64,000 bases of DNA from Desulfobulbaceae bacterium (GTDB lineage: Bacteria > Desulfobacterota > Desulfobulbia > Desulfobulbales > Desulfocapsaceae). The stretch is from assembly GCA_024640625.1 (NCBI GenBank), contig JAHEER010000002.1, forward strand, positions 1 through 64,000. The letters are read 5' to 3'. A program made the position numbers and the translations under genes. Under the pieces are notes generated by a model, which saw only the letters and a program-made list of their open reading frames with translations, ran no database searches and was not told where the DNA came from. Below, in pieces: positions 40,351 through 48,341 of this stretch. The first letter of the stretch is position 1, and every line of letters starts with the position of its first letter.

Positions 40351-41826
40351 ATGGAAACTATTCATTTAAAAACCGCTGACCCGGTCAGCCAGCAGCTGTT
40401 GCGTTCCGCGGCGCAACGGGGAATCGATCTCTTCTGGGACCGCTACGAGAAGGCACAACCCCAGGATGGCTTCATGCGGCTGGGGCTCTATTGTCCGTTT
40501 GAATGTATGTACGGCCCGTGCAGGATCGACCCGTTCGGACGGGGCCCTGCACTCGGCATCTGCGGTCTTGACCGGGACCAGATGGTGGCCGCGACCATGC
40601 TGAGGCTCTGCCACCAGGGAGCAATGCAGGCCCTGGCCGCTGCACCACACTGCACTGGATCAGACGAACTGGCTTCCAGCAGCGTTCTCGGGGCCCTGAT
40701 CGACACCGCACTCTCGGCCACGCAGCAGGAAACCCTCTGTTGCTCGGAGATTTTCGAGACAGCAGGACTGCTACAGCGCAGTTCACCCAGTCATGAAGAA
40801 TTACTGACCAGAGCCTTGCGACTCGGCCTGCTGACGCTGGCCCTAGTCGAGCAGGCCAGCACTCCTGCAGGCGCTGACACCCTGGAGTGCAGCCTGGGCT
40901 ATGGGGTCTTCCCGGAGACCGGGGTCAGAATCGGATTCAGCGGTCGACCGCCCCGGGATCTGATACAGGCTCTGGAGCAGGCACTGCTAAAGGAGCCCGA
41001 GTCGCCGGCTGTTCTGTTGTCACTGGGCGATTGGCTCCAAGTTGACGACCGGTTTATACCGATTGGCACCACCTCGGGCGAAGCCGAACTGGTGCTGAGC
41101 AGCGGTGCCATTCACCTGCTGGTTGCCGGGCCGGGCACGGATCCCGGTCTTCTGCATGTCAGTGAGCAGACAGGCGTGCCGGTCGTGCTGAACAACACCA
41201 CGCCTGACGCCATCGACATTCTCAAACGTGCCCGGACCCGTGCCGAACTATCGTCCCACCCGGATCCGTTTACCGACGTTTCGGCCGAACTGCTTACCAG
41301 GGTAATCATGTCCGCTACTTCATTTTCGATGGCGGTTGTGAGCGACTCGGTAGATCAGGTCGCCCTGATCGGTGGCAGCGACACACCTCACCTGCCGCTC
41401 GGAAGTCTCACTGCCGATCTCGTCTCTGGGCTGGCCGACAGCGGCATAAGAATTGCCGGCTGGGGAGACACGGCCCTGTGGATGGCCAAACAGACGCAGG
41501 CAGAAGCGCCAGGGCAGCAGCCCCTCACTCTGGAAAACGGTCAGGGGCCCCTGCTGGCCGTCAAAGGGCTGGCCGCAGCCGGCAAACTCGATGCCCTCAG
41601 AGGGATCTGCTTTACCGGCATAAAAGATGTCAAAGACTTCAGCATGGCCCTGGGCCTGGCCTATCTCGGCTGCCGGGTCAGCATGGCCACGCCCATTCCA
41701 GTACAGGGCAGTAAAAACGTCGTGCACTCACTGGCGCGCATGATCGGGGACCACGGTGGGGAACTGCTCCATTTTGATCATCCTGCCGAGGCGGAGAGTC
41801 TGACAGATTGGTTCACTGCAGTTTAG
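40351..41826 (+). CDS. CooS-like protein lacking the C-cluster ligands
   Basis: A 491-residue homologue of the Ni-Fe CO dehydrogenase CooS, which is normally about 630. The N terminus keeps family wording: GIDLFWDRYEKAQPQ, then CPFECMYGPCRIDPFG (about residues 48-63) and GICGLDRDQM. These supply the four B-cluster cysteines, with one extra residue between the first two. Both D-cluster cysteines are replaced (QDGF and LYC positions). The C-cluster ligands of real CooS are not found: AGCNN reads LIGGSD, TGCGAG reads IAGWGDT, and MGSCVDNSR reads CFTGIKDVKD. It therefore probably does not oxidise CO. It may relay electrons between the CooF-like ferredoxin and an unknown partner. Confidence 0.85.
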   Translation: METIHLKTADPVSQQLLRSAAQRGIDLFWDRYEKAQPQDGFMRLGLYCPFECMYGPCRIDPFGRGPALGICGLDRDQMVAATMLRLCHQGAMQALAAAPHCTGSDELASSSVLGALIDTALSATQQETLCCSEIFETAGLLQRSSPSHEELLTRALRLGLLTLALVEQASTPAGADTLECSLGYGVFPETGVRIGFSGRPPRDLIQALEQALLKEPESPAVLLSLGDWLQVDDRFIPIGTTSGEAELVLSSGAIHLLVAGPGTDPGLLHVSEQTGVPVVLNNTTPDAIDILKRARTRAELSSHPDPFTDVSAELLTRVIMSATSFSMAVVSDSVDQVALIGGSDTPHLPLGSLTADLVSGLADSGIRIAGWGDTALWMAKQTQAEAPGQQPLTLENGQGPLLAVKGLAAAGKLDALRGICFTGIKDVKDFSMALGLAYLGCRVSMATPIPVQGSKNVVHSLARMIGDHGGELLHFDHPAEAESLTDWFTAV

Positions 41827-41833
41827 TGGTCAT

Positions 41834-43132
41834 GTGGATGATGACAATCAACGGAGTCTGGCAGTGGATTGCGTAGTAATCGGAGGCGGCGTTGCCGGCC
41901 TGCAGGCGGCACTGAGCTATCGCAGGGCGTTTAAGGAAAAAACCGTAACCCTTATCGATGCCGAGCGTGAAGTGGGCTACTACCGTACACTTCTTCCCCA
42001 ATTCATGAATCGCTCCATCCCGGAAAACAAACTATTCTTCTGGCACAACCAGGATGATCCGCAGTTCAGGCTGATTTCCGGGGTAAGAGTCGAGACCGTT
42101 AATCGCGACAACAGGACATTGTCGCTCAGCAACGGATCACAGGTAGAGTATCGCCGGTTGATCATCGCCTCGGGCGGCCGTCCCATTGTCCCGCCGGTAT
42201 GCGCGGTCGATCGGATCGATGGAATCTTCCCGGTACGGAGCCTGACCGCGGCCAGGGCTGCCCGTGACTGGCTGCCGCAGCACCCTGGCGTGGTCATTGT
42301 CGGCGGCGGACTGGTCGGGGTGAAGACGGCTGCCCATCTTGCCGGACAGGGTTTTCCCGTCACCCTGGTCGAGAAAGAAAACCACCTGCTGCCCCAGGCC
42401 CTGTCCAGCCAGGCTGCAGAACTGGTGGAAGAGCATCTGCAGAGGAAAAAGGTACGGCTGCTGCTGGGAAGTACCGTTGAAGATATACAATCCACCGATA
42501 GTTCCATCCGGGCAGTCAGGGCTAACGGTCAATGGCTGGATTGCCAGACCCTGTTCGTGGCTGCCGGATCGGTTCCCGAGATCGATTTTCTCGCCGATTC
42601 GGGGTTGCTCAGGAAAGGAAATCTGGAGGTAAGTCGAACGCTGCAGACCGAGGACGAATACATCTTCGCAGCCGGCGATGCCGTCACCATTGTCGAGCGC
42701 GGCTCTTTTACTCCGTGGACATGGCCCCAGGCCGTGGTGCAGGGACAGCTGGCTGCCGGCAACCTGTATGCACCGGCTCCGGTTTCGCTCTCCTGTCTGT
42801 CCAGGGTCAACGCGATGAACTTGAACGGCCTGTCCCTCGTTGTGCTCGGCATACCGGTTGCTGGAGCCCGACGGAGCATGCTCTCAAGACCCGGTGACGG
42901 AGTGCTCAGAGAGCTGTATCACGTAGACGGCAAGATCGTCGGCGGGGCGCTGGTAGGTGATATCACGAACGCGGGAAGACTGCACTGGATGATGACTGTC
43001 GGTGAACGGGTAGATATCGATTTCACTGCACTGCTCGAACCCCGCATCAATACCTTTGCCCGCCTGTCACCCAGTTGTGTTAACCATAACCTACGGGCCG
43101 TGCTGCTGCCCTCCAGGGAGTGTGAAACATGA
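41834..43132 (+). CDS. FAD/NAD(P)-dependent oxidoreductase (FNOR type)
   Basis: A 432-residue two-dinucleotide-binding flavoprotein, starting at GTG. The FAD motif is VIGGGVAGLQAA (about residues 15-26), the NAD(P) motif VIVGGGLVGVKTAAHLA (about 152-168) with an acidic end of strand 2 (TLVEKE) favouring NAD, and the flavin-contact motif EDEYIFAAGDA lies near 273-283. The redox-active cysteine of NADH oxidases and CoA-disulfide reductases (near residue 43) is absent; that region reads YYRTLLPQFMN. This fits an NADH:ferredoxin or rubredoxin-type reductase. In CooF-CooS-FNOR operons it links the Fe-S chain to NAD(H). Its stop overlaps the next start. Confidence 0.88.
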   Translation: MDDDNQRSLAVDCVVIGGGVAGLQAALSYRRAFKEKTVTLIDAEREVGYYRTLLPQFMNRSIPENKLFFWHNQDDPQFRLISGVRVETVNRDNRTLSLSNGSQVEYRRLIIASGGRPIVPPVCAVDRIDGIFPVRSLTAARAARDWLPQHPGVVIVGGGLVGVKTAAHLAGQGFPVTLVEKENHLLPQALSSQAAELVEEHLQRKKVRLLLGSTVEDIQSTDSSIRAVRANGQWLDCQTLFVAAGSVPEIDFLADSGLLRKGNLEVSRTLQTEDEYIFAAGDAVTIVERGSFTPWTWPQAVVQGQLAAGNLYAPAPVSLSCLSRVNAMNLNGLSLVVLGIPVAGARRSMLSRPGDGVLRELYHVDGKIVGGALVGDITNAGRLHWMMTVGERVDIDFTALLEPRINTFARLSPSCVNHNLRAVLLPSRECET

Positions 43133-43854
43133 TCGTTTTCAAGGATGTGTGCGTAGGGTGCGGCAGGTGTCAACCCTATTGCCCGGCCGGTGCAATCCAT
43201 TTCGAGGATTATTGCTCCACTGTCGACCAGGAACTCTGTTTCGAGTGCGGAACCTGTCTGCGCAGCGAGATCTGTCCGGTCGACGCGATCCGCGAACCCT
43301 CCAATGTCTACCAGTACCCCCGCGCACTGCGAAAGTATTTCAGCGATCCGACCTCGACCCATGCCGTGACCGGCATCCAGGGACGAGGAACGGAGGAATC
43401 CAAGACCAACGACGTGACCCTGCGCTGCGGCCCGGGCCAGGTCGGTATCGCCATCGAGATCGGCCGACCGACGCTTGGCATGGGGCTCGAAGATATACAG
43501 AAAATCACCCGGGCGCTGGCCCGCAACGGCATCCATGAAATCGAACCGAACAACCCGATCAATTCGATGATCCTCGACCACCGGACCGGCGATCTCAAGC
43601 CTGAGCTGCTCGGAGAACGGGTGCTGAGCGCCATCATCGAAATGAGCATCGACCGGGAGCGGCTGCCGGATATCCTGCGGGCAATCCGGGAAGTGATCCC
43701 GGAGCTGGACTCCGTTTTCACGCTCGATGTCGTGACCATGCTTGAGCCCGGTCTGACCGTACCATCCGATGTCCTGAGTTCTATCGAGGCGGAAGGGTTA
43801 ACCTGGCGGCCAAACGCGAAAATCAACATGGGGCTCGGCAAAATAACCGAGTAG
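43129..43854 (+). CDS. 4Fe-4S protein with GRGTEE(V/S)KTND domain, module copy B
   Basis: A 241-residue paralogue of the products at 11562 and 44592. Two complete [4Fe-4S] motifs: CVGCGRCQPYC (residues 8-18) and CFECGTCLRSEIC (about 37-49). The rest is the module domain: SDPTSTHAVTGIQ, GRGTEESKTNDVTLR (about 85-99), EIGRPTLGMGLEDI, and a C terminus KINMGLGKITE. Domain and length match copy C; copy A differs by an insertion in its second cluster. ATG overlaps the FNOR stop (ATGA), which couples translation to the flavoprotein. It probably receives electrons from FNOR or the ferredoxins and acts with the CGH protein next to it. Function unknown. Confidence 0.86.
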   Translation: MIVFKDVCVGCGRCQPYCPAGAIHFEDYCSTVDQELCFECGTCLRSEICPVDAIREPSNVYQYPRALRKYFSDPTSTHAVTGIQGRGTEESKTNDVTLRCGPGQVGIAIEIGRPTLGMGLEDIQKITRALARNGIHEIEPNNPINSMILDHRTGDLKPELLGERVLSAIIEMSIDRERLPDILRAIREVIPELDSVFTLDVVTMLEPGLTVPSDVLSSIEAEGLTWRPNAKINMGLGKITE

Positions 43855-43865
43855 ACAAGAAAACC

Positions 43866-44513
43866 ATGACACACAGCTTACACCGTGAAGGGACTCTCGA
43901 ATCGCTGGACAAAGACTATGTCGTCTTTATCTATCCAGCCCGGGGCTATAACTACAAGGGTTGTGCACCCAAGGTTCGGCACCTGGTGGAGATCGTCTAC
44001 GAGGTCGGCCCTGCCAACATGATCGCGACGACGCTGAGAAAAAACTTGTACAGCGGAGTGGAGCCGGACGAGGTCCTGGACAGTATAGAGGAGGGCTGCC
44101 GGGTTTTCACCGTGTTCAACAGCAGGGAAAAACTGAAGGAGTTGCTGACCTCTTTCAAGGAGGCAGACGAGGGCATCTCTATCGTGGTCAGCGGCCTCAT
44201 CGATCGGGTCAGGGAGGTAGCAGCCGAGGTCGGCCTCAACCCCCATACCATCAATCTTTCACTAGGCATCCATGGCGGAACCGAAGCCCTGCCTGCCGCA
44301 GAGATCCGTGAGTTCACGACGATGTGCGGCCATGCGATGATTGCTCCCCACCTGGTCGAGGATGTCATCCGCCAGGTCAAGACGGGCAAACTCGATACCT
44401 GGGAAGGCAGCATCAGGCTGGCGAAACCATGCGCCTGCGGAATCTACAATCCTTATCGCTCCATGGAACTACTCGACAACCTGGCTCCGCTCTACACGGT
44501 GTCGCGCTGGTAA
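43866..44513 (+). CDS. CGH/CxCG small partner protein, module copy B
   Basis: A 215-residue paralogue of the products at 10879 and 45338, 11 bases after the copy-B Fe-S gene. Shared features: MTHSLHREG start, DYVVFIYPARGYN, VVSGLIDRVREV (about residues 109-120), NPHTINLSLGIHGG (about 127-140), TTMCGHAMIAP (about 154-164) and KPCACGIYNPYRS (about 188-200). The first residue of the CxCG pair is conserved, although the preceding Phe is a Pro here. Three cysteines and a histidine are invariant among the three copies. There is no signal peptide or membrane segment, so a soluble cytoplasmic subunit is expected. Confidence 0.85.
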   Translation: MTHSLHREGTLESLDKDYVVFIYPARGYNYKGCAPKVRHLVEIVYEVGPANMIATTLRKNLYSGVEPDEVLDSIEEGCRVFTVFNSREKLKELLTSFKEADEGISIVVSGLIDRVREVAAEVGLNPHTINLSLGIHGGTEALPAAEIREFTTMCGHAMIAPHLVEDVIRQVKTGKLDTWEGSIRLAKPCACGIYNPYRSMELLDNLAPLYTVSRW

Positions 44514-44591
44514 GGAGACTGAAAAGGCGGGGTAGAGACGACCAGGAAAATATCACCTAAAGTTATATCAACCACGACCAGAGGAAGAACA

Positions 44592-45320
44592 ATGCCTGCA
44601 ATCGACAAAGAAACATGCACCGGCTGCCGGATCTGCCAGACGTACTGCACGGTCGATGCCATCGAATACGCCGACCGTAAATGCTACATTGACAGGGATT
44701 TATGCACCGAGTGCTATGTCTGCCTGCGTATGAAGGTGTGCCCTGAAGATGCAATCTTCGCCGAGGAACTGGTGGGCTTCTACAAACAGTTCCAGCATGT
44801 CATCAGCGACCCGGTTGAGAACCACGGGGTGACCGGCGTGACCGGCCGGGGCACCGAGGAGGTGAAAACCAACGACGTTTCCGGTCGGGTCAAAAAAGGC
44901 TGGATCGGTCTCTCCATCGACATGGGGCGGCCCGGTCTCGGCGTCTACCTCAGGGACGCCGAGAAGGTTGCTATGGCAATGGCGCGGGCTGGATTCAAGC
45001 TGGCTCCGCAGGAAGAATCACCGCTCGCCGCCCTGATGCCCGATGATAGTACCGGGAAGCTTGAAGAGGGCTGCCTCGATTACCGGTTGCTATCGGTAAT
45101 CATCGAGGGACGCTGTGAGGAGAAGAATGCCAAAGACGTATTCAAGGCCCTGCTCAAGATTGAAAAAGAGATCGACACCGTTTTCTCGGTCGGCCTGATC
45201 AGCCGGGTAGACGAGAATGGATACTGCCGGGCCCTCGAGTTTCTCGACGAACTCGGCATCGAGCGGCCCCATCGCGGCAAGGTCAACCCCGGCCTCGGCA
45301 AACCATTATCAATTGATTAA
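44592..45320 (+). CDS. 4Fe-4S protein with GRGTEE(V/S)KTND domain, module copy C
   Basis: A 242-residue paralogue of copies A and B. [4Fe-4S] motifs CTGCRICQTYC (residues 9-19) and CTECYVCLRMKVC (38-50) are complete. The module domain has SDPVENHGVTGV, GRGTEEVKTNDVSGR (about residues 87-101), DMGRPGLGVYLRDAEKV and a C terminus KVNPGLGKPLSID. In wording the domain is nearer to copy A than to copy B, so B and C are not a very recent tandem duplication. The gene is 78 bp after copy B of the partner, preceded by AGAGGAAGAAC, and is followed 17 bases later by its own partner. Confidence 0.86.
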   Translation: MPAIDKETCTGCRICQTYCTVDAIEYADRKCYIDRDLCTECYVCLRMKVCPEDAIFAEELVGFYKQFQHVISDPVENHGVTGVTGRGTEEVKTNDVSGRVKKGWIGLSIDMGRPGLGVYLRDAEKVAMAMARAGFKLAPQEESPLAALMPDDSTGKLEEGCLDYRLLSVIIEGRCEEKNAKDVFKALLKIEKEIDTVFSVGLISRVDENGYCRALEFLDELGIERPHRGKVNPGLGKPLSID

Positions 45321-45337
45321 CCGGCAGGAGATATATC

Positions 45338-45976
45338 ATGACTCATTCACTTCACCGCTCCGGCGATATAGAATCCCAGAAGAAGGACTACGTCTGGTTC
45401 ATGTACCAGACCAAGGGCGTCAACGATGTCGATATCAAGCCCAAGGCGCTCGAGTTCATCGCCGTAGCCGAGGCTGTCGGTTCGGAGAACTGGGGAGACG
45501 TCAAAACCGGCCCGAAGCTGCGCTACTCGATCGAGGAGATCAAGGACGGCATCACCGACAAGTCGCGGCTGCGTGGGATTTTCACGAAAAAGGAACAGGT
45601 CGTCGACTTCCTGAAACAGATCAAGGAGAAGGACCTGGGCATGTCGGTGATCATTTCCGGCGTCCTGTCGGAGGTGATTCCCGCCTGCAGGGAGGCCGGA
45701 GTGACCCCGCACTCGATCAATTACTCGCTCGGGGTCTGGGGAAAAAAGGACAAGCTGCCCGACGAGGATACTCTGGCGATTACGACGATGTGCGGTCACC
45801 ACATGATCCCGCCGAAGTTCGTCGCCTATGTGAAGCGCCGGGTCAAGAAAGGCAAGATCACCCCTGAGGAAGGGGCGAAAATGCTGGCCGAATTCTGTTA
45901 TTGCGGCATCTTCAACCACATCCGCTGCGCCGACATTTTCAAGGAGAAACTGGCGGCGGAGCACACAGACGAATAG
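45338..45976 (+). CDS. CGH/CxCG small partner protein, module copy C
   Basis: A 212-residue paralogue of copies A and B with a GGAGAT ribosome site. It opens MTHSLHRSGDIESQKKDY, then has VIISGVLSEVIPA (about residues 104-116), TPHSINYSLGVWGKKDKLPD in part (about 121-139), TTMCGHHMIPP (about 147-157) and EFCYCGIFNHIRC (about 184-196). It keeps the invariant CGH and CxCG groups; the extra histidine after CGH is unique to this copy. It is highly charged and soluble. It closes the duplicated part of the cluster before the DUF1932 dehydrogenase. Confidence 0.85.
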   Translation: MTHSLHRSGDIESQKKDYVWFMYQTKGVNDVDIKPKALEFIAVAEAVGSENWGDVKTGPKLRYSIEEIKDGITDKSRLRGIFTKKEQVVDFLKQIKEKDLGMSVIISGVLSEVIPACREAGVTPHSINYSLGVWGKKDKLPDEDTLAITTMCGHHMIPPKFVAYVKRRVKKGKITPEEGAKMLAEFCYCGIFNHIRCADIFKEKLAAEHTDE

Positions 45977-46021
45977 ACCCCTGTGGCGTGCGTGCGGGGC
46001 AATCAGCGATACGGGTAGGTT

Positions 46022-46909
46022 TTGGTAAAACTTGGATTCATCGGTTTCGGCGGCGCCGGCTATGGTCTTGCCAGGGGCTTGCGGGAAGGGGGGGCGATTG
46101 ACATCTTTTTTTTCGACCCGATGCTGCACGATGAGTCGGCCGGTCCCTTGCTTAACAAGCGTGCTGACGAAACCGGAGCCCGGCCCTGCAGCGGCATCGC
46201 TGAACTGATCGAAGGGGCTGAGATCATCATCTCCTGTGTGACCGGTTCAGCTGCGCTGGCGGTGGCCGAGGAGGCTGCTCTGCATCTGGGGCCGCAGCAC
46301 CTGTTCGCGGATGTCAACACCGCATCTCCGCGGACCATGGAGCTTGTGTACGAAACGCTGCGGGGGAGCGGTTCCGCGTTCGCCGACGTTGCACTCATGG
46401 GAGCTGTCCCGGCATTTTTGCACCGAGTCCCGTGTCTTGCTTCCGGCAACGGCGCGCAGCGGCTGAAAACCTCCATGGAACCGCTTGGCATGGACATTAC
46501 CTGGGTCGGACAGGCGCCGGGCCAGGCTTCGGCCATCAAGATGCTTCGTTCTGTCTTTATGAAGGGATTCCTGGCGCTGCTGATCGAGACGCTTGGGGCG
46601 ACTCACCGGTACGGGGTCGACGGCATCGTACTCGATTCCCTGGCCCGCACCATGGCGCAGAACGACTTCCTCGAAACCGTCCGGCTGCAGCTCGCCAAAG
46701 GGGTCATCAGCGCGGAGCGCATGTCCCATGAAATGGAGGCCGTGGTGCAGACCCTGGTCGAGATGGGCCTGCCCGCCACGATGTCCGCAGCAACCCGGGA
46801 CACTCTCCACTGGTGCAGCGGACTTGAACTGGCGAAATATTTCAATCACGAAACGGACGGTTCTCTCGAAGAGATTCTTGACGCGTTGACCGTTGAAGCC
46901 CGGAAATGA
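46022..46909 (+). CDS. NAD(P)-dependent hydroxyacid dehydrogenase-like protein (DUF1932 C-terminal)
   Basis: A 295-residue protein of the 6-phosphogluconate/3-hydroxyisobutyrate dehydrogenase superfamily, starting at TTG behind GGTAGGT. The Rossmann motif GFIGFGGAGYGLARGL is at residues 5-20. The substrate-binding segment DVALMGAVP (about 121-129) and the likely catalytic lysine in ASAIKMLRSVFMKGF (about 160-174) are visible. The C-terminal half matches DUF1932, found in dehydrogenases of unknown or acid-sugar substrates. Its start is 45 bases after module copy C and its stop overlaps the MFS start, so it is part of the same operon. It may interconvert a beta-hydroxy acid and its oxo form. 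Confidence 0.85.
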   Translation: MVKLGFIGFGGAGYGLARGLREGGAIDIFFFDPMLHDESAGPLLNKRADETGARPCSGIAELIEGAEIIISCVTGSAALAVAEEAALHLGPQHLFADVNTASPRTMELVYETLRGSGSAFADVALMGAVPAFLHRVPCLASGNGAQRLKTSMEPLGMDITWVGQAPGQASAIKMLRSVFMKGFLALLIETLGATHRYGVDGIVLDSLARTMAQNDFLETVRLQLAKGVISAERMSHEMEAVVQTLVEMGLPATMSAATRDTLHWCSGLELAKYFNHETDGSLEEILDALTVEARK

Positions 46910-48105
46910 AGAAAAACCTGACGTTGCTGCTCTGCTTTTTCTTCGGCCATGCGGTTTTTCACTTCCTGGCCCAGAGCTTTGCCGTCCTGCTGCCGTCCAT
47001 CCAACAGACATTTGGCGTTACCCCGGTCCAGATCGGTGCCCTGATCACCGTCAGGGAAATCGCCACCGGTCTGATCTCGCTTCCCGGCGGCCTGCTCTCC
47101 GACTATTTTGCCAAGCGCCGGGCTCTCCTGCTCAGCGGCTGTCTGGTGCTTTACGCCATTGCCTGGCTCCTGATCGGCTGGGCCCCTTACTTTGCAGTAC
47201 TCTCCATCGGCATGGTGCTGATTGCAGCAGCCAGCGCCGTATGGCACCTGCCGTCGCTGGTCGAACTGGGCGCCCGCTTCCCGGACAGGCGCGGCACCGT
47301 GTTCGCGATCCACGGGGCCGGAGGCAGTTCGGGAGATATCGTCGGTCCGATGGCTACAGGAATGCTGCTTGCCTATTTCTCCTGGCGGGAGATCCTGACC
47401 ATCTACACCGCCCTGCCGCTGGTCATCGCGGTTTGGACTTTCCTGCTGATCAGCAGACTCTACCGCCGCGGAGAGACCGGTCAAAATCACAAGGCGGTGC
47501 AGCAGCGGGCCAACTCTAAGGAGAATCTTCGGCTCTGCTGGGCGATCCTGAAAACCACCGATATCTGGCTCGTGAACGTCGTTGCGGGTTTACGCTCGAT
47601 GTGCTTTACCGTGCTGATCACCTTCCTGCCGATATACATGCACGACAGCGGCTTCAGCGCGCCCTCGATCGGTTTCCATTTCGGCCTGCTCTGGGCCATC
47701 GGGTTGCTGGCCAGCCCGGCCATGGGCTTCTTCTCCGATCGCTGGGGGCGCAAAATCGTGCTGGTCCCGGCTTTACTTTATTCGAGCATGATGGTCGGAA
47801 TCCTTGCCTTTTACGGCACCGGTCCGCTGTTCACGCTGCTCATCGTCCTGCTCGGTTTTTCCATCAGGAGCGACTATTCGCTGATCAATGCGACGATCAT
47901 CGACATCGTCAAAGGCAGGGTCGAGAATACCATGCTCGGCATCCTGTCATTCTCCCGCTCCCTGATGGGAGCAGTTGCACCTCTGCTTGCCGGTTTTCTT
48001 TACCAGCAGTCGGGTATGCGAGCTGCTCTGCTCTTTATCAGCGCGTTATTTCTGGTGGCGGCGGCTCTCTTCTCGATTGCCAGACTGGATCGTGCTCAGC
48101 CTTGA
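46906..48105 (+). CDS. MFS transporter
   Basis: A 399-residue permease with 12 predicted helices. Motif A of the first half reads GGLLSDYFAKRRALLLSG (about residues 63-80), and the second-half equivalent is GFFSDRWGRKIVLVP (about 273-287). The central cytoplasmic loop is around residues 188-215. The ATG overlaps the dehydrogenase stop in ATGA, so it belongs to the CooF-to-MFS run and probably imports or exports that pathway's metabolite. The 236 bases after its stop contain only a short CTTGC/GCAAG repeat (48158-48175) and no clear terminator. Confidence 0.9.
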   Translation: MKKNLTLLLCFFFGHAVFHFLAQSFAVLLPSIQQTFGVTPVQIGALITVREIATGLISLPGGLLSDYFAKRRALLLSGCLVLYAIAWLLIGWAPYFAVLSIGMVLIAAASAVWHLPSLVELGARFPDRRGTVFAIHGAGGSSGDIVGPMATGMLLAYFSWREILTIYTALPLVIAVWTFLLISRLYRRGETGQNHKAVQQRANSKENLRLCWAILKTTDIWLVNVVAGLRSMCFTVLITFLPIYMHDSGFSAPSIGFHFGLLWAIGLLASPAMGFFSDRWGRKIVLVPALLYSSMMVGILAFYGTGPLFTLLIVLLGFSIRSDYSLINATIIDIVKGRVENTMLGILSFSRSLMGAVAPLLAGFLYQQSGMRAALLFISALFLVAAALFSIARLDRAQP

Positions 48106-48341
48106 TAATGATATTTTCCTCACAGGATTGTCTATAAGGATTACCAGAAGTGTTGATCTTGCCTGCCTGTGCAAGTCTCCCACCCCGATATATGATACCA
48201 ATCTTGCTTTTCCTGTTTTCATATTTATTTTTAGAGTCCGTTGGTTAACATTCACACCCCATGACTTCGTCTCGCGGTCCTCGAGAAAATGGTTCAAAAC
48301 AGCCTTGATGCGGAGGCCTTGGGGTTGGATAGAGATGTCAC

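Noticed and set aside
40351-43132. Calling the locus a functional CO dehydrogenase operon
   Set aside because: Gene order fits CooF-CooS-FNOR, but the CooS-like protein lacks the C-cluster ligands, so CO oxidation is not supported.
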